Assembly (NCBI GenBank): GCA_001794755.1
Contig: MGKT01000002.1
Location: 63,156-122,024 of the forward strand
Direction: 5' to 3'
Length of the DNA stretch: 58,869 bases
Source: Candidatus Yanofskybacteria bacterium RIFCSPLOWO2_02_FULL_44_18
Lineage (GTDB): Bacteria; Patescibacteriota; Minisyncoccia; 2-02-FULL-40-12; GWA2-44-9
Shown: in pieces, positions 34,376-43,476 of the stretch
Numbering within the stretch: position 1 is the stretch's first letter
Layout of the letters: the number at the start of each line of letters is the position of its first letter
Made by a program: the position numbers and the translations under genes
Notes under the pieces: generated by a model
Told to the model about the DNA's origin: nothing
The model's database searches: none
The model's input: only the letters and a program-made list of their open reading frames with translations

Positions 34376-34959
34376 TATTTCATTTAGTATATGCTAATCT
34401 GGGTCAGTTTTTTGGAGGCCTTGTGTTTAGAACACGAGTCATCTCTGATGATGTCCCTTACAATTCCATAGGAGAAGACGAGCAAGCCATTATTGAAAGA
34501 GCAATGCGATTCTTCTGCACCCAACACTACATTTTCTATCCATGTGAATTTTTCCATGACACCGCAAGTCTTCGGACTATATCTGAAATGCAATTCATTG
34601 AAGAATATCGATGTAACCTTCATTATCCTGATTTAAAAAAGCAGAAACACTTTCCGTCAGGCATAAAAATCATTGTTGCAAAAATTTCTTACGGATTCAT
34701 TGATAGGGTAATTAACTCTATTCATGCGCCGGGGAAGGTGAGTGGTTACCACATATTATTTTGGCCGCTCAATGCGCACAATGCTCCGAGTATAACTGAT
34801 TGGCGATTATCTTTTACAATTCACGAACTTGAATCAGCGATTAAGATCGGATTGCAGGATTTTATGACCAAGCGATTGTTAGAAAAAATGGAAGATGCGC
34901 TGGAAGTTGAACATTTAATTTTAGAGTCTGCCTACGAACCCAGTCCAAGCACCGCATGA
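34372..34959 (+). CDS. Hypothetical protein (195 aa)
   Basis: Not recognised; soluble, mixed alpha/beta, with a C-terminal acidic helix. There is no ATG in the first 40 codons. TTG at 34372 overlaps the previous stop (TTGA), and a GTG at 34420 follows GGAGG closely. Either may be the start. A terminator follows at once. Confidence 0.5.
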   Translation: MIFHLVYANLGQFFGGLVFRTRVISDDVPYNSIGEDEQAIIERAMRFFCTQHYIFYPCEFFHDTASLRTISEMQFIEEYRCNLHYPDLKKQKHFPSGIKIIVAKISYGFIDRVINSIHAPGKVSGYHILFWPLNAHNAPSITDWRLSFTIHELESAIKIGLQDFMTKRLLEKMEDALEVEHLILESAYEPSPSTA

Positions 34960-34972
34960 GGTGCTTTTTTGA
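34950..34972 (+). terminator. Terminator before groES
   Basis: AGCACC/GGTGCT with loop GCATGA and six T; the stem overlaps the last codons of the gene before it. Confidence 0.88.
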
Positions 34973-34982
34973 TTGGGGTCAC

Positions 34983-35011
34983 TTGACAGCAAATTAGCAG
35001 TCCGCTATCAT
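34983..35011 (+). promoter_or_regulatory. groES-groEL promoter
   Basis: TTGACA (34983-34988) and TATCAT (35006-35011), 17-bp spacer; overlaps the CIRCE-like operator. Confidence 0.8.
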
Positions 35012-35020
35012 GAGTGCCAG
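34994..35020 (+). promoter_or_regulatory. CIRCE-like HrcA operator
   Basis: TTAGCAGTC, nine bases, GAGTGCCAG. The CIRCE consensus is TTAGCACTC-N9-GAGTGCTAA; the arms match 8/9 and 7/9 with the exact N9 spacing. It covers the -10 box, so a HrcA repressor would block transcription. No hrcA gene is in the window. Confidence 0.85.
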
Positions 35021-35039
35021 AAAATAACCGTACACACAT

Positions 35040-36958
<1,919 letters not shown>

Positions 36959-36964
36959 ATGAGA

Positions 36965-36986
36965 AGGTCCCCAAAGGGGACTTTTT
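36965..36986 (+). terminator. groEL terminator
   Basis: GTCCCC/GGGGAC with an AAA loop and five T. Confidence 0.88.
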
Positions 36987-37057
36987 CATTGGGTTGACGT
37001 TTCAATATATCTTATGCATACTTGCGCCAAGAACTTTCACAACCGGAGGGAGGCAGC

Positions 37058-38029
37058 ATGGCTGACAAGCATCATGCCAACAAATCTCCGGTTGTCCAAC
37101 CGGAGAAAAGATGGCCCCCGAGGGCTTTCAAGGATTTCGGCCCCTGGCTTAATAAATTTCGTCTGCACGCTCCTGTTAAATCTGAATTGTTGGCGGGCAT
37201 TGTTGGATATATTGAGAGATTCCACAGGAAAATGGAAGAATCAAAAGAACACGCAATTAAATTAATGGAAGAAAGCCACGCTCGAGCTATGGCAGAGAAG
37301 AACGAGCAAATAAGGATACTGGCTAAATTATACGAAAAAGCCCTGGAAGATATTTATGTCATCAGGAACACGGAGAGAATGACCCTTTTGCTCAATAGGG
37401 TCGGCTTTACCGAAAAAATCACCTCATATATTCAACACGCAAGACACGTTACATGCGTTTTGGGTTTTATCGATGTTAATAGGTTTAAAGAAATTAATGA
37501 TGCCTACGGGCATGCCACTGGAGATGCGGTCATCAGTTCATTGACCGATATAATTTCATCGACAATCAGAACCCAAGAGGCTCGCGGCAATTCAATGATG
37601 ACTGATCTCCATGCGAGACTGGGCGGCGACGAATTTGCTTTTTTTATTCCCGATATTCCCGAACATGATGTAACTCTTGCGCCGATTATCATCGAAAGAC
37701 TGAACCACGCGATAGACGAATATCATTGGCAGCAGGTCGGAGTGCCCGATGTCTATATTTCAGTTGGTGTCGCGTGCATGATGATTGATGAAAATCAACT
37801 TAATGGTGATGACGCAAAAATCGTTGCGGCGGCGCTTTGCGCTGAAGCTGACAGGCTGATGTATCGCGCCAAGGCCGCTTCATCGAGTAATCAAGGCTTA
37901 ACGAATGAATCGCGCACTGAACGATATATTTTGAAGGGAAACGTAGTTGCACCAGGCCCCCCTCTTCTATTAAATACCGAAGATGATAGAAGGCGAATCC
38001 CCGACCGGCGGCAACATACCGAAGATTAG
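37058..38029 (+). CDS. GGDEF-domain protein, likely diguanylate cyclase
   Basis: 323 residues. A helical coiled N-terminus (~60-110, Lys/Glu-rich) precedes a GGDEF domain: FIDVNRFKEINDAYGHATGD (metal and substrate site) and LGGDEFAFF (the catalytic GGDEF itself). No membrane helix or sensor domain is seen. The product would be cyclic di-GMP, notable in a reduced genome. ATG at 37058 is chosen because CCGGAGGGAGG precedes it. TTGACG (36993) and a CATACT -10 at 17-bp spacing are a probable promoter. Confidence 0.88.
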   Translation: MADKHHANKSPVVQPEKRWPPRAFKDFGPWLNKFRLHAPVKSELLAGIVGYIERFHRKMEESKEHAIKLMEESHARAMAEKNEQIRILAKLYEKALEDIYVIRNTERMTLLLNRVGFTEKITSYIQHARHVTCVLGFIDVNRFKEINDAYGHATGDAVISSLTDIISSTIRTQEARGNSMMTDLHARLGGDEFAFFIPDIPEHDVTLAPIIIERLNHAIDEYHWQQVGVPDVYISVGVACMMIDENQLNGDDAKIVAAALCAEADRLMYRAKAASSSNQGLTNESRTERYILKGNVVAPGPPLLLNTEDDRRRIPDRRQHTED

Positions 38030-38049
38030 GGCCACGAAGTGGCCCTTTA
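38028..38049 (+). terminator. Hairpin at the GGDEF gene end
   Basis: AGGGCCAC/GTGGCCCT, loop GAA, short T run; overlaps the stop codon. Confidence 0.7.
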
Positions 38050-38094
38050 AATTGCCAGGCACATGTTTATTGGGTAAAATATTGTAAATTTAAC

Positions 38095-38181
38095 GGTGAG
38101 ATGGCTGAGTGGTCTAAAGCACCACGTTGGAAACGTGGCGTAGGGGAAACTCTACCGTGAGTTCGAATCTCACTCTCACCG
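38095..38181 (+). tRNA. tRNA-Ser (anticodon GGA)
   Basis: Acceptor GGTGAGA/TCTCACC, D-arm GGCTGAGTGGTC, anticodon stem CACG/CGTG with loop TTGGAAA (anticodon GGA), a long class II variable arm (GTAGGGGAAACTCTAC), T-arm GTGAGTTCGAATCTCAC, discriminator G. CCA is not encoded. Integrated elements often use tRNA neighbourhoods; here the putative att core lies 22 bp beyond the 3' end. Confidence 0.96.
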
Positions 38182-38194
38182 CCTTCGATATTTC

Positions 38195-38223
38195 TTATCG
38201 GAAGACCCGAGTGCCTCCGATAA
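38195..38223 (+). terminator. Hairpin after tRNA-Ser with the att core in its loop
   Basis: TTATCGGA/TCCGATAA, 8-bp perfect stem with a 13-base loop AGACCCGAGTGCC; no T run. It may terminate or stabilise the tRNA transcript. The loop is most of the 15-bp sequence repeated at 58701. Confidence 0.6.
38203..38217 (+). repeat. Putative left attachment site (attL core)
   Basis: AGACCCGAGTGCCTC, identical to 58701-58715. Between the two copies lie the serine recombinase, DGR, terminase and methyltransferase genes; outside lie chromosomal genes. The match and positions are seen; the att role is inferred. Confidence 0.65.
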
Positions 38224-38303
38224 AGAATTATTCAAAAACAGCGTCTGATATGATGCTGTTTTTGATGCTTGGCAAATAAAGAATTTTTGCTTTTAATGGC
38301 TAT

Positions 38304-39017
38304 ATGGAATTTAAAGAAGCAACTAAAATTCTCGATGCCATCCTCTCCAAAAAAAATCCACCATATTTTAACAGCTCGTGGATTTTAAAAAATGCTCCAA
38401 AAGTTTATCGATTCATTTGGACAAATATCAGAACAGAAAATAGAGATATAGATTGGGATAAAGTAACTCGATCCCTTAATCACAGATTTTGGAAAAGATG
38501 GCAACATCCCAGGAAAAGACCAAAACAATACTGGGATAAAAAAGAAGTTCATCGAGTATTAAAGATATATAAAGATAAGCTATATACATTTATAACTGCC
38601 CTAAATGACGAGGATAAATATCTTAGAGATATTATAAGCGTATCCCTGGTTAGACTAGCTCAAAATGGCAATAAATCAGCCAGTAAAGAACTCTCTGAGT
38701 TATTACGATACACAATAGACCATTGGATAGAGTATTGCTGGAAACTCAATCGTTGGCGAGGATATGAAGACAAAATTCAAGAAAAGATCGATTGCTGTAT
38801 CCGTCGCTATCGATATACCGGATCTTTCATGGCTTATCTGTTTAAAACTCTAGAGTATTCAAGCTGGGGTTTCAGGCTATTACATAAACACTCTTTAGAT
38901 GAATATATACCCGGAAGAACCGACAAAAGACGGATTGATAACGTAGTCCAAGATCCAGAAACAGGAGAAATTGGAATGTATGACAGGGCTAACCAATCTG
39001 GGATGCCGGATCTATAG
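38304..39017 (+). CDS. Sigma-70 region-2-like protein
   Basis: 237 residues. The stretch from RLAQNGNKSASKELSELL through YEDKIQEKIDCCIRRYRY to SFMAYLFKTLEY follows the pattern of sigma-70 region 2 (helices around the -10 recognition and core-binding surface). No clear region 4 is seen. First gene of the element, converging on and overlapping the recombinase tail by 29 bp. It could be a degenerate or element-specific sigma factor; I am not certain. Confidence 0.45.
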   Translation: MEFKEATKILDAILSKKNPPYFNSSWILKNAPKVYRFIWTNIRTENRDIDWDKVTRSLNHRFWKRWQHPRKRPKQYWDKKEVHRVLKIYKDKLYTFITALNDEDKYLRDIISVSLVRLAQNGNKSASKELSELLRYTIDHWIEYCWKLNRWRGYEDKIQEKIDCCIRRYRYTGSFMAYLFKTLEYSSWGFRLLHKHSLDEYIPGRTDKRRIDNVVQDPETGEIGMYDRANQSGMPDL

Positions 39018-40332
39018 TAACAATTTTCTTAGTAAACTTTATCTTTGACTTGAAGCATCCCATCAATTCACGTTTCTCCTCATTAGCGCCTTCTTTGAGA
39101 ATATATTTGGCATAAGTTTTTAAATCTATGTCTTTATGTTTTGTCTTCTTATCAGAAAATCCTAGAACTCCTTTTTGGAACTTATTAAATCTTTTAAGTT
39201 CATCCTCAAATTTAATCTGTATTCCGGAATTGTTAAAATCAATTTGGTCTAGGAGCTTAATTAGCTGATCTATCAAATCTTCTTCTCGCAGGTACTCGTT
39301 TTTACAATGTCTATCCTTAGATCTGCCACAGCCATAGTATATGTATTTAGCTGTAGTCCCATCCTTAAGCTGTTTATACTTCTCCTCGGCTGATATCATT
39401 GAGCTACATAAGCCGCAGACCATTAATTTGGTAAAGGCGAATTCATGGCTGGTCCTAATAATATTATCCCTTTTAAGCTGTTCTTGGACTTTATCAAATA
39501 GCTCTTTATCGATAACCGGTTCATGTTTACCCTGGTACCATTGATTACTCTTTTTAGGATATTCGAAGATTCCGTAATAGAAAGGATTTTGAAGCATCCT
39601 AAATATATTGCTTAGAGCCATATTATGGTTGCCCACCGATTTGAAGTTTAATTCAAACTTAAGCCAATGATGTATCTTTCTGCCCGACCATTTCTCATGA
39701 GCCATTTTCTCAAATATCTTTTTAACAATCGGCGATCGATCAGGATCTAGGATCACCTGGCACTTTTTGTCCATGTGCTTTTGATTTAAGTATCCTATTG
39801 GGGCCACTCCCGGCCAGAGGCCCATCTCAACTCTTGTCCGTAGTCCTCTCTTTACGTTAATACCCCGGTTATCGTTTTCTAATTTAGCTTGAGAGCCTAG
39901 TATCATAAGAAGGAACTTCTCATTTGGATTATTTGAGAATCTTTGACCATATGTTCTGATTTCTTTTAAGATCCCCGCATCCATAAGATCTACTATCTTT
40001 CCTAAGTCTCCTGCATTTCTAGATATACGATCTGGTGCCCAGGTTAATATGCCGTCAAACTTATTCTGCTGAATATCCAGTATTATCTCGTTGAAGATTG
40101 GTCTTTGGCCTGTTTCTTTAGCTGAATGAGACTCTCTTTTTACCGTAACGATCTCCAATTGCTCTCTTTCGGCCAAAAGGAGCATCTCCTTGATCTGACT
40201 ATCAATAGAGAGTATTTGTTTTTCTTCTGATTCTGATGATTTCCTGGCATAGAGGCAATACCTTACCTTTGCTGGTATTGCCTGTGGCTGGGTCCCTGAA
40301 AGCCCTTGGATATTGTGATTATTCATATACAC
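38989..40332 (-). CDS. Large serine recombinase (integrase)
   Basis: 447 residues. The N-terminal resolvase domain has YCLYARKSSESEEKQILSID (nucleophile Ser in the RKSS segment) and WAPDRISRNAGD. A recombinase domain (GVAPIGYLNQK, then NIFRMLQNPFYYG), a zinc ribbon (CGLCSSM and YGCGRSKDRHCKN) and a coiled tail follow. It would integrate and excise the element between attP and attB. ATGs at 40332 and 40326 are both possible. Confidence 0.93.
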   Translation of the reverse strand: MYMNNHNIQGLSGTQPQAIPAKVRYCLYARKSSESEEKQILSIDSQIKEMLLLAEREQLEIVTVKRESHSAKETGQRPIFNEIILDIQQNKFDGILTWAPDRISRNAGDLGKIVDLMDAGILKEIRTYGQRFSNNPNEKFLLMILGSQAKLENDNRGINVKRGLRTRVEMGLWPGVAPIGYLNQKHMDKKCQVILDPDRSPIVKKIFEKMAHEKWSGRKIHHWLKFELNFKSVGNHNMALSNIFRMLQNPFYYGIFEYPKKSNQWYQGKHEPVIDKELFDKVQEQLKRDNIIRTSHEFAFTKLMVCGLCSSMISAEEKYKQLKDGTTAKYIYYGCGRSKDRHCKNEYLREEDLIDQLIKLLDQIDFNNSGIQIKFEDELKRFNKFQKGVLGFSDKKTKHKDIDLKTYAKYILKEGANEEKRELMGCFKSKIKFTKKIVTIDPASQIG

Positions 40333-40423
40333 AAGGGATGACGTAATCCCCTAAAGGAGTCCAGAGCGTCCCAGTTGGTAAGTTAAAATTGGATTAATAG
40401 CCTTCTTTTTGTTAGAATTTTCT

Positions 40424-40566
40424 AACAACCTAATGACCTAAACCCGGTGACTTCATTGGGCATGGCACAAAACCACCTGCATACCAAACTTGTCGTTTGG
40501 CTTCCACGCATGTGGTTATAGAGGAAACTCTATAAAAGAGCTTATGCTCTAAGCCAGGCGACTTTT
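40424..40566 (+). ncRNA. Structured RNA, copy L (left of the DGR)
   Basis: Same architecture as copy R at 49041-49196. A conserved 5' segment (CCTAAACCC, TGA, TGG, ATGGCACAAAACC) precedes hairpin A: CCACCTGCAT/CGCATGTGG with inner CCAAAC-TTGTC-GTTTGG. Hairpin B is TATAGAG-GAAA-CTCTATA, hairpin C AGAGC-TTAT-GCTCT. Then AAGCC, GGCGAC and seven T. Stem pairs differ between the two copies while loops and junction bases persist. I do not recognise the class. Confidence 0.65.
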
Positions 40567-40567
40567 T

Positions 40568-41620
40568 TTATTGTTTGTTTAGCCGAAAGAAGATCTGGTT
40601 TTCAAGGTCTTGTTGAAGAATAAAAGAATTACTATGGCTTAAGATCCCCAGATAAGAATGGATGGTATGGTCAAGTGAGTCATAAGACAATGATCCTTGA
40701 TTATACGATTTAATTTTTTCGTAAATCTTGGCAAAAATTCTTTTCTCGGTTTTTATCCTTGGCAGTATGAAGTGTGGGAAACAAACATATCCAAGGAAAT
40801 CAACGCCTTGGCTTAATTTTCGAACCGTAATTTTATTGGGATGTAATTCAAGTTTCAACCTATCTTTCAGAAAATCTTTTATTAAATCCTGGATTTCAAA
40901 ACAATGCTCTCTTTGAGGATGAAGTATCACAAAATCATCGGCGTAACGAATGTAATGTTTTTCGTGAAGTTCGTGCTTCATAAACTGGTCGAGCTCATTG
41001 AGATAAATATTGGCAAAAAGTTGCGAGGTCAGGTTGCCTATCGGCAATCCCTTAGGCTCACTGGGATCTACTGTACGATCCGAACTAAAACTAGATATAA
41101 CTTCCTCAAGAAGTCGTCGAGTGTGTATGCTCCTAATACGTCCGAAAATTATATCTATGAGAATTTTTTGATCAACACTTGCAAAAAACTTTCTGATATC
41201 ACATTTCAAAATCCAACATGGCTGAGTATTGTTTTTGCTGACTATTCTTGCGTATCGGATAAGTTGTTCCACACCACGATGAGTTCCTTTATCTTTTCGA
41301 CACGAATAGGAATCATGGATAAAAGTTTTATCAAAGATTGGATTAACATGCTTAACGATGGCGTGATGGAGTACACGATCTCTAACCAGGGCTTTGTGGA
41401 TGTGGCGTAGTTTTGGGTCTTGCACGAAAAATGATGTATATCCGGAATGCTTGTAAGTTTTATCGGCCAGCTCTTGATGAAGCTCCCAAAGATTATCTTC
41501 TAAATTGCGTTCAAACTCTATAGTATCCAGCCGGTCCTTTTTGCCAATTCTAAATTCTTTCCAAGAGGTGATTAAATTATCGATCTTAACTATTTCGTCA
41601 AAAAGATTATGAACAACCAT
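40568..41620 (-). CDS. DGR reverse transcriptase
   Basis: 350 residues. It copies the template-repeat RNA into adenine-mutated cDNA. LPIGNLTSQLFANIYL is the DGR-type motif 4, YIRYADDFVIL the catalytic YxDD (motif 5), LKCDIRKFFASVD motif 3 and GVDFLGYV motif 7. The N-terminal HNLFDEIVKIDNLITSWKEF matches the usual start of DGR enzymes, so I chose the ATG at 41620. The template repeat lies 420 bp upstream on the same strand. avd begins at 41609 on the opposite strand, so the two start codons overlap head to head by 12 bp. Confidence 0.95.
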   Translation of the reverse strand: MVVHNLFDEIVKIDNLITSWKEFRIGKKDRLDTIEFERNLEDNLWELHQELADKTYKHSGYTSFFVQDPKLRHIHKALVRDRVLHHAIVKHVNPIFDKTFIHDSYSCRKDKGTHRGVEQLIRYARIVSKNNTQPCWILKCDIRKFFASVDQKILIDIIFGRIRSIHTRRLLEEVISSFSSDRTVDPSEPKGLPIGNLTSQLFANIYLNELDQFMKHELHEKHYIRYADDFVILHPQREHCFEIQDLIKDFLKDRLKLELHPNKITVRKLSQGVDFLGYVCFPHFILPRIKTEKRIFAKIYEKIKSYNQGSLSYDSLDHTIHSYLGILSHSNSFILQQDLENQIFFRLNKQ

Positions 41621-41989
41621 AAAAATACTGGACAGTTTAATTTGGAAACTCCGATCTTCAAAAAGACATACGACTTTTTGAAAGAATTCTACATTTTTCA
41701 ATTAGACTTTCCAAAGAAAGATCGCTACAGCCTGGGACAACGATGTGAGACTTATCTGCTCGGCGTACTTGAGGGTATCATGCTTGCCAGCCAGACGAGT
41801 AAAGATAGGAAATATCTTATTCTTCAGCAGGCCAGTGGCAAGTTAGATATGCTTAAGGTTTTCGTGAGATTAGCCGGGGACATCAAGATTCTCAGCGATA
41901 GCCGATACATAAAGTGTCAGAATCAAATTCAAGAAATCGGTAAGATGCTGGGTGGCTGGATGAAGTCTACCCACGAAGATCAGTTTTAA
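41609..41989 (+). CDS. avd: DGR accessory variability determinant Avd
   Basis: 126 residues, a four-helix bundle of the Avd family that in other DGRs forms a barrel pentamer and binds RT and template RNA. Basic and helical features include FPKKDRYSLGQRCETYLLG and GKLDMLKVFVRLAGDIKIL. It is on the opposite strand to the RT, and its 3' half is antisense to the region just downstream of the template repeat. No good ribosome-binding site is seen for the ATG; a TTG at 41642 is the alternative. Confidence 0.88.
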   Translation: MNNHKNTGQFNLETPIFKKTYDFLKEFYIFQLDFPKKDRYSLGQRCETYLLGVLEGIMLASQTSKDRKYLILQQASGKLDMLKVFVRLAGDIKILSDSRYIKCQNQIQEIGKMLGGWMKSTHEDQF

Positions 41990-42028
41990 CTATCAGGCCT
42001 TCTCTAAGAGAAGGCCTGATAGTTAAAA
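41984..42028. repeat. 21-bp perfect hairpin between avd and the template repeat
   Basis: 41984-42004 and 42008-42028 are exact reverse complements with the loop TAA; the first arm includes the avd stop codon. On the minus strand it lies 13 nt after the template repeat, so the template RNA would carry it immediately 3' of its copied part. No T run on either strand. It may act as terminator for avd and as an RT/Avd recognition structure. Confidence 0.85.
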
Positions 42029-42041
42029 AACGACGATACTG

Positions 42042-42158
42042 CCGAGAGGGGCAGACACCGAGATTCGAATTCGCATTGTCGCGGGAATCGTTGTTCACGT
42101 TGAGACCGTCCGAGTCGAAGTTGCCAACGTTGACGGAGTTACCGTCGGAAGACTGCAC
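42042..42158 (-). repeat. DGR template repeat (TR)
   Basis: 117 bp, read on the minus strand, with 24 adenines, nearly all in AAC/AAT codons (ten AAY). It ends in an adenine-free 21-bp run, CTCGGTGTCTGCCCCTCTCGG, identical in all three variable repeats and probably the initiation-of-mutagenic-homology element. The TAG stop of the targets is CAG here, and the next bases differ (AGTATC against AGTTTC), marking the homology limit. Confidence 0.97.
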
Positions 42159-42539
42159 CGATATGTTTTATTCCCTCCATGAGCGCTCCATAGCCACTGG
42201 GGATTATCAAAAGATTCTCCCCTGAATTTTACCTGGTAGCAGTCCTTTGATTTACGCAGGACATCTACGCTGAAATAAAACACGTAGTTTCGTAGTTTTT
42301 ACTACTTTCCGGCCACGCCACTTCTTATAGCCAGGGCCATAAGAACTCCGGTGGATATCAAAAAGAGGAGGTTCGTAAGATTAAACTAGCCTGAGCCGAG
42401 CTTAATCTCTATTAACAAAGCTCAGTAATATTGTTGCATAAAATACCCGGTTATAAAAGGACTGGTAAAATTCTATTTTTGACTGTATATTTATGTAATA
42501 AAGTTCCGACTACACCACTTGTGGTGAGTTTATTGAACC
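42159..42539. other. Leader region between TR and target 1
   Basis: On the minus strand, directly before the TR, a fragment (about 42283-42165) encodes RGESFDNPQWLWSAHGG, which resembles the FGE-sulfatase-type C-type-lectin fold, but out of frame with the TR; it may be a target-gene remnant. On the plus strand, 42459-42500 contains CTGGTAAAATTCTATTTTTG, repeated in similar form before the MoxR gene at 43438. The palindrome ACCACTTGTGGT (42514-42525) lies 14 bp before the target ATG. Confidence 0.5.
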
Positions 42540-43367
42540 ATGCCATTTGAAGCCTACAAAATCTACGAAGAATACGAGCCGGATAAGTTCAAAAACTCGA
42601 CTCAGAAAAAAGTTGAGCAGGCTTTAGATACCGCTAAAAAAGAAGGGCTAGTACCCGAGGCTAAAGAAACCAATATCGAATTCGATGAAGCTCGAGAAAT
42701 ATTTGGCAAAGACTTCTTGGGGCCAGAAGCAATTCAAACCACTTTCGGCGTTGAATTAACCCCAGACGAACTCAAAGAAGTAGAAGATATTCCTTTTACC
42801 AGAGAAGAGCTGGAACAAGCCAAGCAATTGGGTATGATGTTGGTTCTAAGAGTGCCCAGACTCGGTGAAGGCAAAACAGAGCGTCCTCTAACAATTGATT
42901 CTGCCAGAGAACTATTTAACAAGGGCGATTCCCTTGGCGATCCTAAGAAAAAGAAACAAAAAGTATTTTATGGCAAAAAGGGCGAGAGCTGGTATGATAA
43001 TGAAAAATTTGCGACCCAAGACACTCCTAAGCTTGGTTGGGGTTTAGTTATGAAATCGGTATTACCTGATTCACTAAGTAAAAACTGGAACCAGCAAGAG
43101 GAAGTTCTTAAGAAATGGGCAAAGGATAACAACATAAACCCCAGTCTTGTTAAGAGAAGGACACCCGTAGAAATTGCCTACGATACCCTGATATATTACG
43201 GTGAGAATAAGGAGTCATTGTTAGAGAATAGGTACGACTGGTCCGGCGTGCAGTCTTCCGACGGTGGCTCCGTCTACGTTGGCGGCTTCGACTCGGTCGG
43301 TCTCGGCGTGCGCTTCGATTCCCGCGACGGTGCGAGTTCGTATCTCGGTGTCTGCCCCTCTCGGTAG
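42540..43367 (+). CDS. DGR target protein 1 (variable lectin-like)
   Basis: 275 residues. The N-terminus (MPFEAYKIYEEYEPDKF) is shared with the other two targets. The middle (~60-150) is acidic and helical and not recognised. The C-terminal third (from LGWGLVMKSVLPDSL) leads to the variable region ending GVCPSR, the usual end of DGR C-type-lectin domains. Ten AAY codons of the TR are the diversified sites. No signal peptide is seen, so it is predicted cytosolic, unlike many DGR targets. A MoxR ATPase follows after 109 bp. Confidence 0.9.
   Translation: MPFEAYKIYEEYEPDKFKNSTQKKVEQALDTAKKEGLVPEAKETNIEFDEAREIFGKDFLGPEAIQTTFGVELTPDELKEVEDIPFTREELEQAKQLGMMLVLRVPRLGEGKTERPLTIDSARELFNKGDSLGDPKKKKQKVFYGKKGESWYDNEKFATQDTPKLGWGLVMKSVLPDSLSKNWNQQEEVLKKWAKDNNINPSLVKRRTPVEIAYDTLIYYGENKESLLENRYDWSGVQSSDGGSVYVGGFDSVGLGVRFDSRDGASSYLGVCPSR
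43248..43364 (+). repeat. Variable repeat VR1
   Basis: Differs from the TR at 16 of 117 positions; all 16 are TR adenines. For example AAC became GGC, TAC, CGC and TTC. The stop codon follows directly. Confidence 0.97.
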
Positions 43368-43435
43368 TTTCGAGATACTTGGGCACTTGGATTCCTTGAT
43401 TCTTATTGGTTTCCTTGGGTATTCGAAAATTTTTT
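43365..43435 (+). repeat. Conserved post-VR block D1
   Basis: TAGTTTCG, then two CTTGGG-type repeats, CCTTGATTCTTATTGG and GGGTATTCGAAAA. About 70 bp, closely repeated after VR2 and VR3 and absent after the TR. Confidence 0.75.
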
Positions 43436-43476
43436 GAGGGCTGGTAAAATACCATTTTTAATTGTAATATCCATAT

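Noticed and set aside
41967-42158. Open reading frame through the template repeat as a protein gene
   Set aside because: It exists because the TR mirrors the coding VRs; it has no ribosome-binding site and its start is an internal GTG of the repeat.
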